DNA from: DASXTC01 sp036505635
GTDB taxonomy: Bacteria > Acidobacteriota > Polarisedimenticolia > JACPZX01 > DASXTC01
Length of the DNA: 64,000 nucleotides
Reading direction: 5' to 3'
Assembly: GCA_036505635.1 (NCBI GenBank)
Contig: DASXTC010000010.1
Coordinates: 107,090 to 171,089 of the forward strand
Numbering within the stretch: the stretch's first letter is position 1; every line of letters starts with the position of its first letter. Shown here piece by piece: positions 40,343 through 50,175 of the stretch. The position numbers and the translations under genes are program-made. The notes beneath the pieces were generated by a model. That model searched no databases, was not told the DNA's origin, and saw only the letters and a list, made by a program, of their open reading frames with translations.

Positions 40343-42739
40343 TCACTTCGCCGATGCGCCCTGAGCCACGATGTCCGCGAGCAACGTGTGGTAGTCATCC
40401 AGCGTGATGCTATCGGGCTTCTCGGGCAGCTTGACCTGGTACACGTCGTCGGCCTTCATGACTGGGCGCTCCTTCACGATGACCTTGTCCTTCCCGAAGT
40501 GGAAGAAGACCGGCATGGAGACGATCTTGAAGTTCTCCTTGTCACGTTGACTGATGTTGATCGTCGCCAGCCACTTCCCGTCCTCGCTCTGGCGCACGTT
40601 TGTGGTGTAGTCGAAGTAGGGGATGCCCGTGCCCCGATACCACTGATCGAAGAAATAGTCGAGCTTGTAGCCCACCACCGCTTCGAACTCCTTTCGGAGC
40701 TGGTCAGTGCCGATCTGCTGGTAGCGGTACTTGGCGGTGAGGTTCTTCATAGCCTTGACGAAGTTGTCGTGCCCGACCTGACTCCGCAGCATGTGGACAA
40801 CGTAAGGCCCCTTGTCGTAGATGAGCCCGGTCCGGTACCGTCCCGCGCTCGGCCCGCTGAGGTTGTTGGCCCATGCGATCGCTCCGTGTGGGTCCGCCTC
40901 CCTCGCCCTGTCCTTCCACTGTCTCATTTTCCCCTGGAACCGGTCCTGGCCCAGCAGGCCCATGACATAGAGTCCCGCCGTGTATTCAGCATACGACTCG
41001 CTCAGCCAGACATCCTCGTCGGATGCCCAGCCGATCGTGTGCCCCCACCATTGATGGCCGATCTCGTGGGAGAAGAACTCGTGGAAGAAGTCGGCATTGC
41101 CCCGGCCGAAGTTTGCGAGCTCGGCGGAGGACATGAAGGCCTCGCCAGTGAGCTGCACGAACCCCGGTGGCGCCTGGCCAAAGCCCAGACCGGGAGACAT
41201 CTGCGCGACCTGGAGTTGATCGTAGGGGAACGGGCCGTACAGCTCTTCGCCGAACTTGATGATCGCCTTGGCTTCATTCAGAACGTCCTTGGGTTTGCCG
41301 CCGGGGACCGTGATGTCAAACGACTGGGGCGTGTCCCCCTCCAGGTCGAAAAAGGTGGTCCGGGGCCAGGAAAACACCGCCAGGGCGACGTTCGTCCCAC
41401 CGGCGGCGGGAACGTACGTATCGGTTACCTTGTTGTACTGTCCGAAGATGAGGCTTGGGAACTGGACGTCCTTGTCGAAGACGAGATGGGTGATGTTGTA
41501 ACTTCCCTCGGACTTCTCCTCCACGATCTTCCCGGAGCCGGTGGCGTAGAGTGGTTTCTTTGCCTTGACCGTCCAGTCCATCTTGTACTGCCCCCCGAGG
41601 TAGCCGTACTGGGGAAACCACGGGTAGGTGTTCAGGACGAAATAGTGGACGGAGCTGAGTTGGATGATCGTTTCCTCGTCCAGCGTGAAGTGCCAGTTGT
41701 ACTCGGTACCCGAATGGATCGCCTCGGGGGGGAGGATCAGGACTCTGTTCTTGTGGTGAATAAAGGGGAGGTCCTTGCCCGAGGCGTCGGTGACCTTGTT
41801 CAAATGAATCGGCTTGGCGCTGTCGGAGCTTCTCCTGCCGGCGATGTTGTTCCTCAGGTCGAAATCGACGATGGGCAGACTGTCCACCAACGGCGTGAAG
41901 ATCACGTCCGCCTCCACGAGAAAGTGCTGCGTGTCGGGGATCGTGATTTGCATCACGTACTTCTTGATGTCGATATACGCCTTCTGATCCTTGACCGGAT
42001 CGGCGATGAAGTTGCCGCTGGCATCGAGATCGGACAGCTTGTGGGTGACGATGAGGGGGCGGAACCCCCAGTACGCGCCGATCTTCTCACGGGCCGTAAG
42101 CCGGACTTCGTACTGATCCCTCGGGGAGTAGGAGTAGGCGAGCCAGCCGTCATCGGCTGATTTGAAATCGATATAAACCGGCCCCTCCTGCAGGCCCGCC
42201 TGCCTCTGAATGAAGGAGAGATCGAAAGGTAACTCCTGTGACTTCGCCACCTCCGACCGATGCTTGAGGAGCCCCGCGGCTCGGGAAACGTCGGCAGAGG
42301 CCGCCTTCACGGTGAGTTTCTTCGAGAGCTCGTCGAGCGTTCCATCCAAGCTGAAGAGGAATGCCTCGCTGAACTTCGAGACGAGCTGCCCGCCCGTTTT
42401 TCTGTTGAGATGCTCCTGTGCTGCGATGTCGAGGCACTTCCTGTCCATGACCCTTGTCGGCTTGATGGTGACCGAGCCCTCTCCAATGAAGACGGCGGAT
42501 GTGACGAGCCCCTCGATCGGTTTGGTTAAGAAGATGACGCCACTCGACAGCTTGAAGGTTCCGATGTCTTTCGTGAGCGTGACATCCTTGACCTCATACG
42601 CGTTGGACTCGTCGATGGCAAGGCCAGAGTAAAAGCCCTCGTAGAGCCGGCCGAGGTCCTCCTGTTTGCTGATGGCGGCCCAGCCGGTACCGGTGATCGA
42701 CAGAGCCACGACGAGAGCCAGGGCTGTTCGACATCGCAT
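40343..42739 (-). CDS. M1-family aminopeptidase, secreted
   Basis: A 798-residue gluzincin aminopeptidase with a signal peptide (TALALVVALSITGTGWA). The zinc site is FFSHEIGHQWWGHTIGWASD (HExxH), with the third ligand Glu in EDVWLSESYAEYTAGL 18 residues on, in the M1 layout. The N-terminal 400 residues are beta-rich. The substrate-anchoring GxMEN motif of the classic family is not obvious, so it may be an M1-like enzyme of modified specificity. ATG 42739 is preceded by GGGGAGGT 6 bases upstream and a TACAAT at 42763-42768. gatB follows 14 bases downstream in the same transcript. Confidence 0.9.
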   Translation of the reverse strand: MRCRTALALVVALSITGTGWAAISKQEDLGRLYEGFYSGLAIDESNAYEVKDVTLTKDIGTFKLSSGVIFLTKPIEGLVTSAVFIGEGSVTIKPTRVMDRKCLDIAAQEHLNRKTGGQLVSKFSEAFLFSLDGTLDELSKKLTVKAASADVSRAAGLLKHRSEVAKSQELPFDLSFIQRQAGLQEGPVYIDFKSADDGWLAYSYSPRDQYEVRLTAREKIGAYWGFRPLIVTHKLSDLDASGNFIADPVKDQKAYIDIKKYVMQITIPDTQHFLVEADVIFTPLVDSLPIVDFDLRNNIAGRRSSDSAKPIHLNKVTDASGKDLPFIHHKNRVLILPPEAIHSGTEYNWHFTLDEETIIQLSSVHYFVLNTYPWFPQYGYLGGQYKMDWTVKAKKPLYATGSGKIVEEKSEGSYNITHLVFDKDVQFPSLIFGQYNKVTDTYVPAAGGTNVALAVFSWPRTTFFDLEGDTPQSFDITVPGGKPKDVLNEAKAIIKFGEELYGPFPYDQLQVAQMSPGLGFGQAPPGFVQLTGEAFMSSAELANFGRGNADFFHEFFSHEIGHQWWGHTIGWASDEDVWLSESYAEYTAGLYVMGLLGQDRFQGKMRQWKDRAREADPHGAIAWANNLSGPSAGRYRTGLIYDKGPYVVHMLRSQVGHDNFVKAMKNLTAKYRYQQIGTDQLRKEFEAVVGYKLDYFFDQWYRGTGIPYFDYTTNVRQSEDGKWLATINISQRDKENFKIVSMPVFFHFGKDKVIVKERPVMKADDVYQVKLPEKPDSITLDDYHTLLADIVAQGASAK

Positions 42740-42762
42740 GCGGCACCTCCCCAGATGGGAGC

Positions 42763-42768
42763 ATTGTA
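42763..42768 (-). promoter_or_regulatory. -10 TACAAT for M1 aminopeptidase gene
   Basis: TACAAT (5/6) on the minus strand. The leader of about 17 bases contains the strong GGGGAGGT Shine-Dalgarno. This unit therefore has a normal leader, unlike several others here. It lies in the 66-base gap 42740-42805. Confidence 0.4.
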
Positions 42769-42805
42769 TCTCAGGCCAGGGAGGATCTGGAGGCGGGTCG
42801 GTGAA

Positions 42806-44506
42806 TCAGACGAACGGGTATCGCCCCGGTTCCAGCGCCAGACCGGCCACCGCGGTGGTATCGGCGTCGGAGTTGGACTCGACCTGCCTGAGGTTGCGGC
42901 GGATGCGGCGCCAGGCGCGCTCGCAGAAGGCGCGCGCGACCAGCAGGTGGTCAGGGGCGCCGGCCGTGGTGGCCCTGGAGATGCAGCAGACCATCGCGTA
43001 CAGGTCGACCGCCGCCTCGGCGATCCGCTCCTGTATGTACTCCCGCTCGAGGATCTCCTTGCCGTGCCTGCGCAGCGCGCCCTCCACGGCGGTGGCGAAG
43101 GCGGCCACCTGCTCCTCGACCTGGCCGGCCTCCCGCTTCAGGTCCGTGTGCGCGAAGGCCACCTTCTCCGAGCCGATCGCCCGGCGCAGCCGCCGCGCCG
43201 CGTACCCCGTCAGCACGCCGAGCCCCGCCAGGGGCTCGGCCAGCGCGTGGCCGACCTCCTTGAGCGTTCGCCCGGGCCCCTGCATTCCGGCCAGCGACAC
43301 GAAGAGCCGGAGGATCTCGTTGGTCCCTTCGAAGATTGGGTTGATGCGCGCGTCGCGCAGGACGCGCTCGAAGGGATACTCGCGCATGTAGCCGAACCCG
43401 CCATTGATCTGAACCGCGTGATTCACCGTGCGCCACAGCGCCTCGGACGCCTGTATCTTGCACAGGGCGGACTCCAGCGAGAAGTCGATCGCCGCCGCGC
43501 CGCCCGCCTCGTCGGCGAGGTGGGTCGTGATCCCCACCATCGACTCCATCGCGTAGGTGTCGAGCACCATCTCGGTGAACTTGGCCTTGATCATCTCGAA
43601 ATCCGCCACGTTGTGGTCGAACGCCCGGCGGCCCTTCGCGAAGGAGGCCGACCTGGCGATCAGCTCCTTCGACGGGCCCACGCAGGCGGCGGCCAGCGAG
43701 AGCCTCCCCTGGTTGAGGATCTCCATCGCCATCTTGAAGCCGCTTCCGCGCTCCCCCAGGAGCGCGCCGGCCGGCACCCGGACGTTCTCCATGACGACGT
43801 CGGTGGTTGAGGAGCCCCGCAGCCCCAGCTTCTTCTCGGGCTTGCCGCTCTGGAGCCCGGGCATGCCGCGCGTCAGGATGAAGGCCGACATCGCGCGTTC
43901 CTTCCTGGCGGTCTCGGTCTGGGCGAAGACGGTGAAGATCCCCGCGATCCCGCCGTTGGTGATCCACTGCTTGGCGCCGTTGAGGACCCACTGGCCGGCG
44001 GCGGCGTCGAACTCGGCCCGCGAGACGATGCTCGCCGCGTCGGACCCCGAGGTGGGCTCGGTGAGGCAGAAGGCGGCGATCGTCTCGCCGCTCGCGCAGG
44101 CGGGAAGGTACCGGCGCTTCTGCTCATCCGTGCCGAACAGGACGATCCCCTTGCAGCCGATCCCCAGGTGGGCGCCCAGCGTGGCGGCGCTCGACCCGCA
44201 GTGGACGGCGAGCTCCGACATCACCCGCCCATAGGCCGTCATCGAGAGGCCGAACCCGCCGTGTTCCTCGGGTATGGTCAGGCCGAAGAGTCCCAGCTCC
44301 GCCATGCCGGCCAGGACGCCCGCCGGCAGCGTCTCCTCCTCGTCGATGCGTCTGGCGTCGATCCCGCGCGAGGCGAACCGGCGCACCGATTCGAGGATCA
44401 GCTCGAGGTTCTCGCGCTCGGACTCGGCGACCGCGGGGTAGGGGAAGATCAGATCCCCCTCGATCCTCCCCTCGAAGATCGACCGCATGAACGATCGGAC
44501 GGGCAT
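42806..44506 (-). CDS. acyl-CoA dehydrogenase, long form
   Basis: A 566-residue FAD acyl-CoA dehydrogenase. It shows CLTEPTSGSDAASIVSRAEF (FAD contact), WITNGGIAGIFTVFAQ and the catalytic-base loop NPIFEGTNEILRLFVSLAGM. The length (about 170 residues beyond the usual 380-400) gives it the C-terminal helical extension of the very-long-chain/ACAD9 type. It oxidises acyl-CoA to enoyl-CoA in the first step of beta-oxidation, passing electrons to ETF. It is the last gene of the long minus-strand run, 11 bases after the arsenate-reductase-like gene. Confidence 0.93.
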   Translation of the reverse strand: MPVRSFMRSIFEGRIEGDLIFPYPAVAESERENLELILESVRRFASRGIDARRIDEEETLPAGVLAGMAELGLFGLTIPEEHGGFGLSMTAYGRVMSELAVHCGSSAATLGAHLGIGCKGIVLFGTDEQKRRYLPACASGETIAAFCLTEPTSGSDAASIVSRAEFDAAAGQWVLNGAKQWITNGGIAGIFTVFAQTETARKERAMSAFILTRGMPGLQSGKPEKKLGLRGSSTTDVVMENVRVPAGALLGERGSGFKMAMEILNQGRLSLAAACVGPSKELIARSASFAKGRRAFDHNVADFEMIKAKFTEMVLDTYAMESMVGITTHLADEAGGAAAIDFSLESALCKIQASEALWRTVNHAVQINGGFGYMREYPFERVLRDARINPIFEGTNEILRLFVSLAGMQGPGRTLKEVGHALAEPLAGLGVLTGYAARRLRRAIGSEKVAFAHTDLKREAGQVEEQVAAFATAVEGALRRHGKEILEREYIQERIAEAAVDLYAMVCCISRATTAGAPDHLLVARAFCERAWRRIRRNLRQVESNSDADTTAVAGLALEPGRYPFV

Positions 44507-44517
44507 GGGTGAGGGCT

Positions 44518-44961
44518 CTAGGCTCCGTTGCGCAGTGTCCGGGTGGTCGCCAGCTCGAACATCAGTCTCTTGACGCAGGTGCGGACCTCGTCGCGCACGG
44601 CCCGGAAGCTCTCGTGGATCTGCTCCGGTGTGCCGGTGGCCGCGTCCGGATCCTTCAACCCCCAGTGGATCCGGTGAGCGCCGGACGGCGGCGCGGGGCA
44701 GTTCCGCCGGGCATCATCGCACAAGGTGACGACCAGGTCGATGGAGTCCCAGGGGACCTCGGCGGTCGATTTCGATCGGTAGGAGGCCATGTCGACGCCG
44801 GCTTCCTTCATGACGGCGACCGTCTCGCGGTGGATCCCTTTCGGGTGAGTTCCGGCGCTGAAGACCTCGATGGGGGCTTCCTTCGGAAGCATCTCCTTCG
44901 TGAATGCCTCCGCCATGAGGCTGCGCGCCGAGTTGCCGGTGCACAGGTAGAGGATTCTCAT
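44518..44961 (-). CDS. arsC: arsenate reductase, thioredoxin-coupled type / LMW-PTP-like
   Basis: 147 residues of the low-molecular-weight phosphatase fold. The P-loop is C7-TGNSA-R13 (CX5R), and the Cys pair C81 and C88 in VVTLCDDARRNCPAPP matches the disulfide relay of thioredoxin-coupled ArsC (as in the Gram-positive pI258 type), where C10, C82 and C89 form the relay. It likely reduces arsenate to arsenite. It is out of place between two beta-oxidation genes and lacks ArsR or an efflux gene nearby, so an alternative is a tyrosine phosphatase or oxidative-stress function. ATG 44961 overlaps the upstream gene stop as ATGA. Confidence 0.88.
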   Translation of the reverse strand: MRILYLCTGNSARSLMAEAFTKEMLPKEAPIEVFSAGTHPKGIHRETVAVMKEAGVDMASYRSKSTAEVPWDSIDLVVTLCDDARRNCPAPPSGAHRIHWGLKDPDAATGTPEQIHESFRAVRDEVRTCVKRLMFELATTRTLRNGA

Positions 44962-47081
44962 GGATAGAACCGTCCCTCCCGCGAAAGCGTCGCCGCCGGC
45001 GTCAGGCCGCGCGAGGCCAGACGATCCGCGATGACCCCGCGCCCCACCGCGTCGGCGTGGCGCAGCAGCCCGCCCCTGAAAGGCGGAAAGCCGGCGCCGA
45101 GCACCATGGCGAGGTCGATGACTCTTGGCGATTCCACCGCGCGCTCCTCGAGAAGAAGGGCCGCTTCGTTGACCATGACATCCACCAGCATGTCGGCCAC
45201 GCCGGTCGCGCCGGGTCCCTCCCGCGCAAGGGGACGATATGTCGTCCGGACGAGCGGCGCCAGCTCGGGGGAGGATCCGGCGTTCCTGGAGCCGTCCTTT
45301 CCCCGGTACCGGTAGAACCCTCTGCCCGCTTTGGCGCCGAGCAGCCCCGCCTGCATCATCGCGTGCAGGAGGGCCGGCCCCGCCGACGCTTCCGCGCGGG
45401 TCGAGGGGAAGGCCGCCTTCAGTACGTCGGCCACCTTGGCCGCCACGTCGATGCCGATCCGGTCCAGCAGCGCGAAGGGCCCCATGGGCATCCCGAAGCG
45501 GACCATTTCAGCGTCGATCGCGCCGATGTCGAGCCCCGCGCCCAGCCTCTCCATGGCGCCCGACAGATAGGGCATCAGGATCCTGTTTACGATGAAGCCG
45601 GGGGTGTCCTTCACCACCACGGGGGTCTTTCCCATGCGGCGCGCCAGCGCCACCACCGCCTCCACGGCCGAATCCTCGGTGGCGGGCGCGCGCACGACCT
45701 CCACCAGCGGCATCTTCTCGGCCGGGTTGAAGAAGTGAAGGCCCAGGACCCGTCCAGGCCGGGCCGCGCCCTGAGCGATGGCGGCCACGGGGAGCGAGGA
45801 GGTGTTGGTCGCGAAGATGGCCTCGGGGCCCGTGAGCTTCTCGACGTCGCCCAGCACCTGCCGCTTCACCTCCAGGTCCTCCACCACCGCCTCGAGCACC
45901 AGACCGCACCGGGAAAAGCCCGACCAGTCCACCCCGGCGCCCGCCAGCGCCGCGCGACGCTCGACCTCGTGGCGGGGCAGGCGTCCCTTCCGGGCGGCGT
46001 CGGCTGCCGCCCCCGCCACCTGCTTCATCCCGCGTGAGAGCGCCTCCGCGTTCACGTCCTTGAGGCGGACGGCGATGCCCGACATCGCGGCCACGGCGGC
46101 GATCCCGCCTCCCATGGTGCCGGCCCCCACCACCCCGATCCGGTCGATCGAAGCGGGGGCCCCGCCCGAAGCTGAGGATGATGAGGAGGTCGCGGCCCGG
46201 CTGGCGAGGAAGATCCCCACGAGGTTCCTGGAGACCTCGCCCACCAGCAGCCGGCCCACCAGCTCGGCCTCCCGCGAGAGGCCCTTCTCGATCCCGGCGG
46301 AAAGCCCGTGCCGGATCGACTCGATGGCAGCGAGCGGGGCGGGATAGCGCCCCTTCGCCTGCGCGGAGGCCTTCCGCCGGGCGACCGCGAAGGTCAGGGC
46401 GTACCCGCCCGGAAGCCTGTCGAGGAGAGGCCAGGCCGGACGCCGGGCTCCTCCCCCCGCGGCGAGCCGGAGCGCCTCGGAGAGGGCCGCCGACTCGAGC
46501 CCCTCGGCGGGTACGACGGCGTCAACCAGACCGAGCCGGAGCGCCTGGCGCCCCGTGAGGCTGCGACTGGTGAGAATGAGATCGAGGGCGCGGGTCAGGC
46601 CGACCAGCCGCGGGAGGCGCTGCGTGCCGCCCCATCCCGGGATCAGCCCGAGCCTCACCTCAGGCAGCCCGAGCGTGACATCGAGACTGTCGGCCGCGAT
46701 GCGCCCGGTGCAGGCCAGGGCCAGCTCCAGCCCGCCGCCCAGACAGGCTCCGTTGATCGCCGCAACCACCGGCGCGGGCAGCGCCGCGATGCGGGAGAAG
46801 AGACGCTGACCCACCGCCGCCATGCGCGCGGCGCCCATGGCGTCCCCCGTCAGGGAAACGCCGACGAAGGCCTTCACGTCCGCGCCCGCGAGAAAGACCC
46901 CCTTCTTGGCGCTGGCGATCACCACGCAGCGAAGGGTCCGGTCGCGGCATGCCGACTCGAGGCGCGAGAGGATCTCCGAAAGCTCCGACAGGGAAGCCTC
47001 GGTCAGAATGTTGACCTTCTCGCCCGGATCGTCGAACAGGATGCGCGCGGTGCCGCTCGGATCGATCGTCAGATCGATCAC
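44958..47081 (-). CDS. fadJ: fused enoyl-CoA hydratase / 3-hydroxyacyl-CoA dehydrogenase
   Basis: A 707-residue two-function enzyme. The N-terminal crotonase half (about 1-290) has AAINGACLGGGLELALACTG and TLGLPEVRLGLIPGWGGTQR with both catalytic Glu regions. The C-terminal half is an NAD-dependent 3-hydroxyacyl-CoA dehydrogenase (IGVVGAGTMGGGIAAVAAMS, LGLHFFNPAEKMPLVEVVRA, and a second 3HCDH domain). This is the FadJ/FadB architecture, performing hydration and oxidation in beta-oxidation. GTG 47081 overlaps the thiolase stop as GTGA and the thiolase gene lies directly upstream, which is the usual operon order reversed (thiolase first). Confidence 0.93.
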   Translation of the reverse strand: MIDLTIDPSGTARILFDDPGEKVNILTEASLSELSEILSRLESACRDRTLRCVVIASAKKGVFLAGADVKAFVGVSLTGDAMGAARMAAVGQRLFSRIAALPAPVVAAINGACLGGGLELALACTGRIAADSLDVTLGLPEVRLGLIPGWGGTQRLPRLVGLTRALDLILTSRSLTGRQALRLGLVDAVVPAEGLESAALSEALRLAAGGGARRPAWPLLDRLPGGYALTFAVARRKASAQAKGRYPAPLAAIESIRHGLSAGIEKGLSREAELVGRLLVGEVSRNLVGIFLASRAATSSSSSASGGAPASIDRIGVVGAGTMGGGIAAVAAMSGIAVRLKDVNAEALSRGMKQVAGAAADAARKGRLPRHEVERRAALAGAGVDWSGFSRCGLVLEAVVEDLEVKRQVLGDVEKLTGPEAIFATNTSSLPVAAIAQGAARPGRVLGLHFFNPAEKMPLVEVVRAPATEDSAVEAVVALARRMGKTPVVVKDTPGFIVNRILMPYLSGAMERLGAGLDIGAIDAEMVRFGMPMGPFALLDRIGIDVAAKVADVLKAAFPSTRAEASAGPALLHAMMQAGLLGAKAGRGFYRYRGKDGSRNAGSSPELAPLVRTTYRPLAREGPGATGVADMLVDVMVNEAALLLEERAVESPRVIDLAMVLGAGFPPFRGGLLRHADAVGRGVIADRLASRGLTPAATLSREGRFYP

Positions 47082-48379
47082 ACCGACTCCAGCACGATGG
47101 CGGAGCCCTGCCCGCCTCCCACGCAGAGGGTCGCGAGACCCAGGCCGGCCCCGCGGCGGCGCATCTCCATGGCGAGCGTCAGGACGAGGCGCGCCCCGGA
47201 AGCGCCGACCGGATGGCCCAGCGCGATGGCGCCGCCGTTCACGTTGGTGCGCTCCGGGCGCAGCTCACCCACGGGGGCATCGAGGTCCAGCTCCCGGCGC
47301 GCGAACTCGGCCGAGGCCATCGCCGTCACGCAGGCGAGGACCTGGGCCGCGAAGGCTTCATTGATCTCGATCAAGTCGATGTCGGCCAGGCCGGCCCCCG
47401 CCTTCCGCAGCGCGGCCGGCACCGCGCGGGCGGGCCCCAGCCCCATGCGCCGCGGGGAGACCCCCACGCTGGCCCACGATCTGACGCGGGCGAGGGGGCG
47501 GACCCCGCCGGCCAGCGCGCGCAGCGTCTCTTCCGAGGCGACCACCACCGCCGCGGCCCCGTCGGTGATCGGCGACGAGTTGCCAGCCGTGACGGTGCCC
47601 CGATGGGGATCGAACCAGGGCTTGAGCCGGGCCAGCGCCTCGATCGTCTGGTTCGCACGAGGGCCGACGTCCTCGTGCAGCGCGCTGCCCACGGTGCCGC
47701 GCCCTCCCGACGCGAAGAGCGGCGTCATCTCCTCCCGCAGCCGGTCGGCGGAGGCCGTGGCACGGCGGTGGCTCTCGAGCGCGAACCGGTCCTGCGCCTC
47801 GCGCGTGATTCCGAACTCCGCGGCCAGCACCTCGGCGGTCTGTCCCATGTTGAGGCCGCACAGAGGATCGACGAGGCCGGCCTCCAGCCCCGAGGTCGGC
47901 GCGAGGTGCCGGGGACGCAGGCGGGCCCAGGCCGCCAGGCGGCCGGGGAGCGACTTGGCGCGGCGCGCCGCCGTGAGGATGTCCTTGAGCTCCTCGGGAA
48001 GCAGGAGCGGGACGTTGGACATCGACTCGACGCCGCCGGCCGCCACGACCCGCGCCTGCCCCGAGGCCACCAGGTGCGCGGCCTGCGCGATCGCCTCCAT
48101 CCCCGAGGCGCAGTTGCGGTTCACGGTGTGCGCGGGCGCCGATTCCGGCACGCCCGCCTGCACCGCGATCACGCGCGCGATGTTGGAGGAGTCGGCGGGG
48201 GAGCCCACGTTGCCCACGATCACCGCGTCGATCTCGGCTGGCACCAGACCCGAGCGGGCGATCGCCTCGCGCAGGGCGGCAACGCCAAGCTCCCGCGCGG
48301 TCATCCTGCGCAGGGCGGTGCCCGCCTTCGCGAAGGGTGTGCGCGCTCCGCCGGCGATCACGACGCGGGGCTCGGGCAT
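47078..48379 (-). CDS. fadI: acetyl-CoA acyltransferase (thiolase)
   Basis: A 433-residue thiolase. The nucleophile is C90 in VNRNCASGMEAI, the base His is in NGGAIALGHPVGASGARL and the second Cys in GLATLCVGGGQGSA. It cleaves 3-ketoacyl-CoA to acetyl-CoA and a shortened acyl-CoA, and would act with the downstream hydratase/dehydrogenase. The FadA/FadI distinction is uncertain. ATG 48379 is preceded by AAGGAGG and 7 bases, deciding the start; a GTG at 48385 overlapping the ligase stop is less likely. Confidence 0.92.
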   Translation of the reverse strand: MPEPRVVIAGGARTPFAKAGTALRRMTARELGVAALREAIARSGLVPAEIDAVIVGNVGSPADSSNIARVIAVQAGVPESAPAHTVNRNCASGMEAIAQAAHLVASGQARVVAAGGVESMSNVPLLLPEELKDILTAARRAKSLPGRLAAWARLRPRHLAPTSGLEAGLVDPLCGLNMGQTAEVLAAEFGITREAQDRFALESHRRATASADRLREEMTPLFASGGRGTVGSALHEDVGPRANQTIEALARLKPWFDPHRGTVTAGNSSPITDGAAAVVVASEETLRALAGGVRPLARVRSWASVGVSPRRMGLGPARAVPAALRKAGAGLADIDLIEINEAFAAQVLACVTAMASAEFARRELDLDAPVGELRPERTNVNGGAIALGHPVGASGARLVLTLAMEMRRRGAGLGLATLCVGGGQGSAIVLESV

Positions 48380-48381
48380 CG

Positions 48382-50175
48382 TCACGCCTCCTTCGGCGCG
48401 TCGGCGTACAGCGAATCGATCAGATCGCGGTACTTCTCCTCGACAACCCTGCGTTTGATCTTCAGCGTGGGGGTGAGCTCCCCCCCGTCCAGTGTGAACT
48501 CGGAGGGGATCAGCACGAACTTCTTGATCTGCTCGAACCGCGCGAGCCCGAGGTTGCTCTGCTCGATGATGGCGCCGAAGAGGTCGCGGACCTCCTTCTT
48601 CTGGAGGAGCGCCTCGTAGGGGATGTGGTTCTCCTGCGCCAGGCCGAGCTCCCGGCACTGCGCCAGCAGCCTCGTCCTGTCGGGAACCATCAGCGCGGTG
48701 ACGAACTTCCTGCCGTCCCCCACGAGGACCACCTGCGACACCAGGTTGTTGGCCAGGATATCCTGCTCGATGAGGGCAGGGGAGATCTTCTTTCCCCCGG
48801 AGGTGATCAGCAGCTCCTTCTTCCGGCCGCTGATGATCAGGGCGCCGCGCTCGTCGAATCGGCCGAGATCGCCCGTGCGGAACCAGCCGCCACCGAACGC
48901 CTCCTCGGTCCTCTTCACGTCGAGGTAGTAGCCGCGTCCGACGCCGGGCCCCCTGGCGAGGATCTCCCCGTCGGCCTCGATCCGCAGCTCGACGCCCGGG
49001 ACCGGAGGGCCGACCGTGCCGGGTCTGGGGCCCTCCTCGCGGTTGATCGTCAGGATCGTGGTCTCGGTGAGGCCGTACCCTTCGAGGATCGGCAGGCCCA
49101 GGGCGAGGAAGAACTCCATCAGCCCGGGGTTGAGCGGGGCCCCGCCGCAGACCACGAAGCGCAGGCGCCCCCCCAGGCCGCGGCGCACGCGCGACAACGC
49201 GAGGCGATCGGCGAGGGCGTGCCGCGCCCGCAGCCGGCCTCCCGGCTCGCGCTCCTCGATGCGGCAGCGCGCCATCTGGACGCCGATCGAGAGCGCCCAC
49301 CTGAAGATCGCCCGCGCCGGCGCGGACCTGGCCCCGACCTTCGTCAGGATCGAGTCGCGCGCCTTCTCGAACACGCGGGGCACGCCGGGGAAGGTGGTGG
49401 GTCGCACGAGGCTCAGACAGGCCGACAGGTCCTCCAGCCCGACGTAGACGACTCGCGTGCCCTGCCGGAAGTAGCAGTAATCGGCGATCCTCTGGGTGAT
49501 GTGGCACAGGGGCAGGAACGAGAGCGCCGTGTCGGTGGCCCGGAAGTCCAGGACGGTGCAGAGGGCCTCGACGTTCGAGGTGATGTTGCCGTGCGAGAGC
49601 ATCACCCCTTTGGGAGGGCCGGTCGTGCCGGAGGTGTAGATGATCGTGGCCACGTCCTCGGGCTTGAGCCGCGAGGCCGGCTCGCGCCAGGCCGAAGGCG
49701 CTCGGGCCATGAGATCGTCTCCCATCGCGGCCACCGATTCCAGGTGCATGACGTCCTCGGCAGCGGCGCTCTCGTCGATCACGATGAGCTGGGTGAGTCC
49801 GCGGACGCCGCGCGCGGCGGCCATGAGCTTCTCGAGCAGCGCCTGCGTGGAGGCGATGGCGACGCGCGCCCCCGAGTTCTCGAGGATGTAGTTGAGCTGG
49901 GGGACCGTCAGATTCGTGTAGACGGGGACCAGGATGCCTCCCGCGAACAGGGTGGCGTGGTCCGCGATCGCCCACTCGGGCCGGTTCTCCGAGATGAGCA
50001 CCACGCGGTCCCCCTTCTTGAGGCCCAGCGCGATGAGCCCCGCGGCGACCCGCGCCACCCGCCGCGCCAGCTCCTCGCTCGAGACCTTCCGCTCGAAGCG
50101 GGGCGTCCAGTGGCTCACGGCCGGGTCGCGAGGATGTGCGGCGATGGAGCGGTCGAAAAGCCCGGGGACGGTCAT
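48382..50175 (-). CDS. fadD: long-chain fatty-acid-CoA ligase (AMP-binding)
   Basis: A 597-residue acyl-adenylate enzyme. The P-loop is TIIYTSGTTGPPKGVMLSHG, followed by EGYGLTETT and GDLGRFDERGALIISGRKKE, with the C-terminal Lys in the catalytic hinge. It activates fatty acids to acyl-CoA and feeds the beta-oxidation genes downstream. Start ATG 50175 shares ATGA with the sigma-54 activator stop, so the two are translationally coupled. The SGRKKELLITSGGKKISP stretch is typical of long-chain acyl-CoA synthetases. Confidence 0.93.
   Translation of the reverse strand: MTVPGLFDRSIAAHPRDPAVSHWTPRFERKVSSEELARRVARVAAGLIALGLKKGDRVVLISENRPEWAIADHATLFAGGILVPVYTNLTVPQLNYILENSGARVAIASTQALLEKLMAAARGVRGLTQLIVIDESAAAEDVMHLESVAAMGDDLMARAPSAWREPASRLKPEDVATIIYTSGTTGPPKGVMLSHGNITSNVEALCTVLDFRATDTALSFLPLCHITQRIADYCYFRQGTRVVYVGLEDLSACLSLVRPTTFPGVPRVFEKARDSILTKVGARSAPARAIFRWALSIGVQMARCRIEEREPGGRLRARHALADRLALSRVRRGLGGRLRFVVCGGAPLNPGLMEFFLALGLPILEGYGLTETTILTINREEGPRPGTVGPPVPGVELRIEADGEILARGPGVGRGYYLDVKRTEEAFGGGWFRTGDLGRFDERGALIISGRKKELLITSGGKKISPALIEQDILANNLVSQVVLVGDGRKFVTALMVPDRTRLLAQCRELGLAQENHIPYEALLQKKEVRDLFGAIIEQSNLGLARFEQIKKFVLIPSEFTLDGGELTPTLKIKRRVVEEKYRDLIDSLYADAPKEA

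Noticed and set aside
44518..44961. An arsenic-resistance island
   Set aside because: Only an ArsC-like gene is present; no regulator or transporter nearby.
48380..49975. Upstream extension of the thiolase frame
   Set aside because: Read-through of an open frame opposite to and overlapping the acyl-CoA ligase; the thiolase itself starts at ATG 48379 after AAGGAGG.
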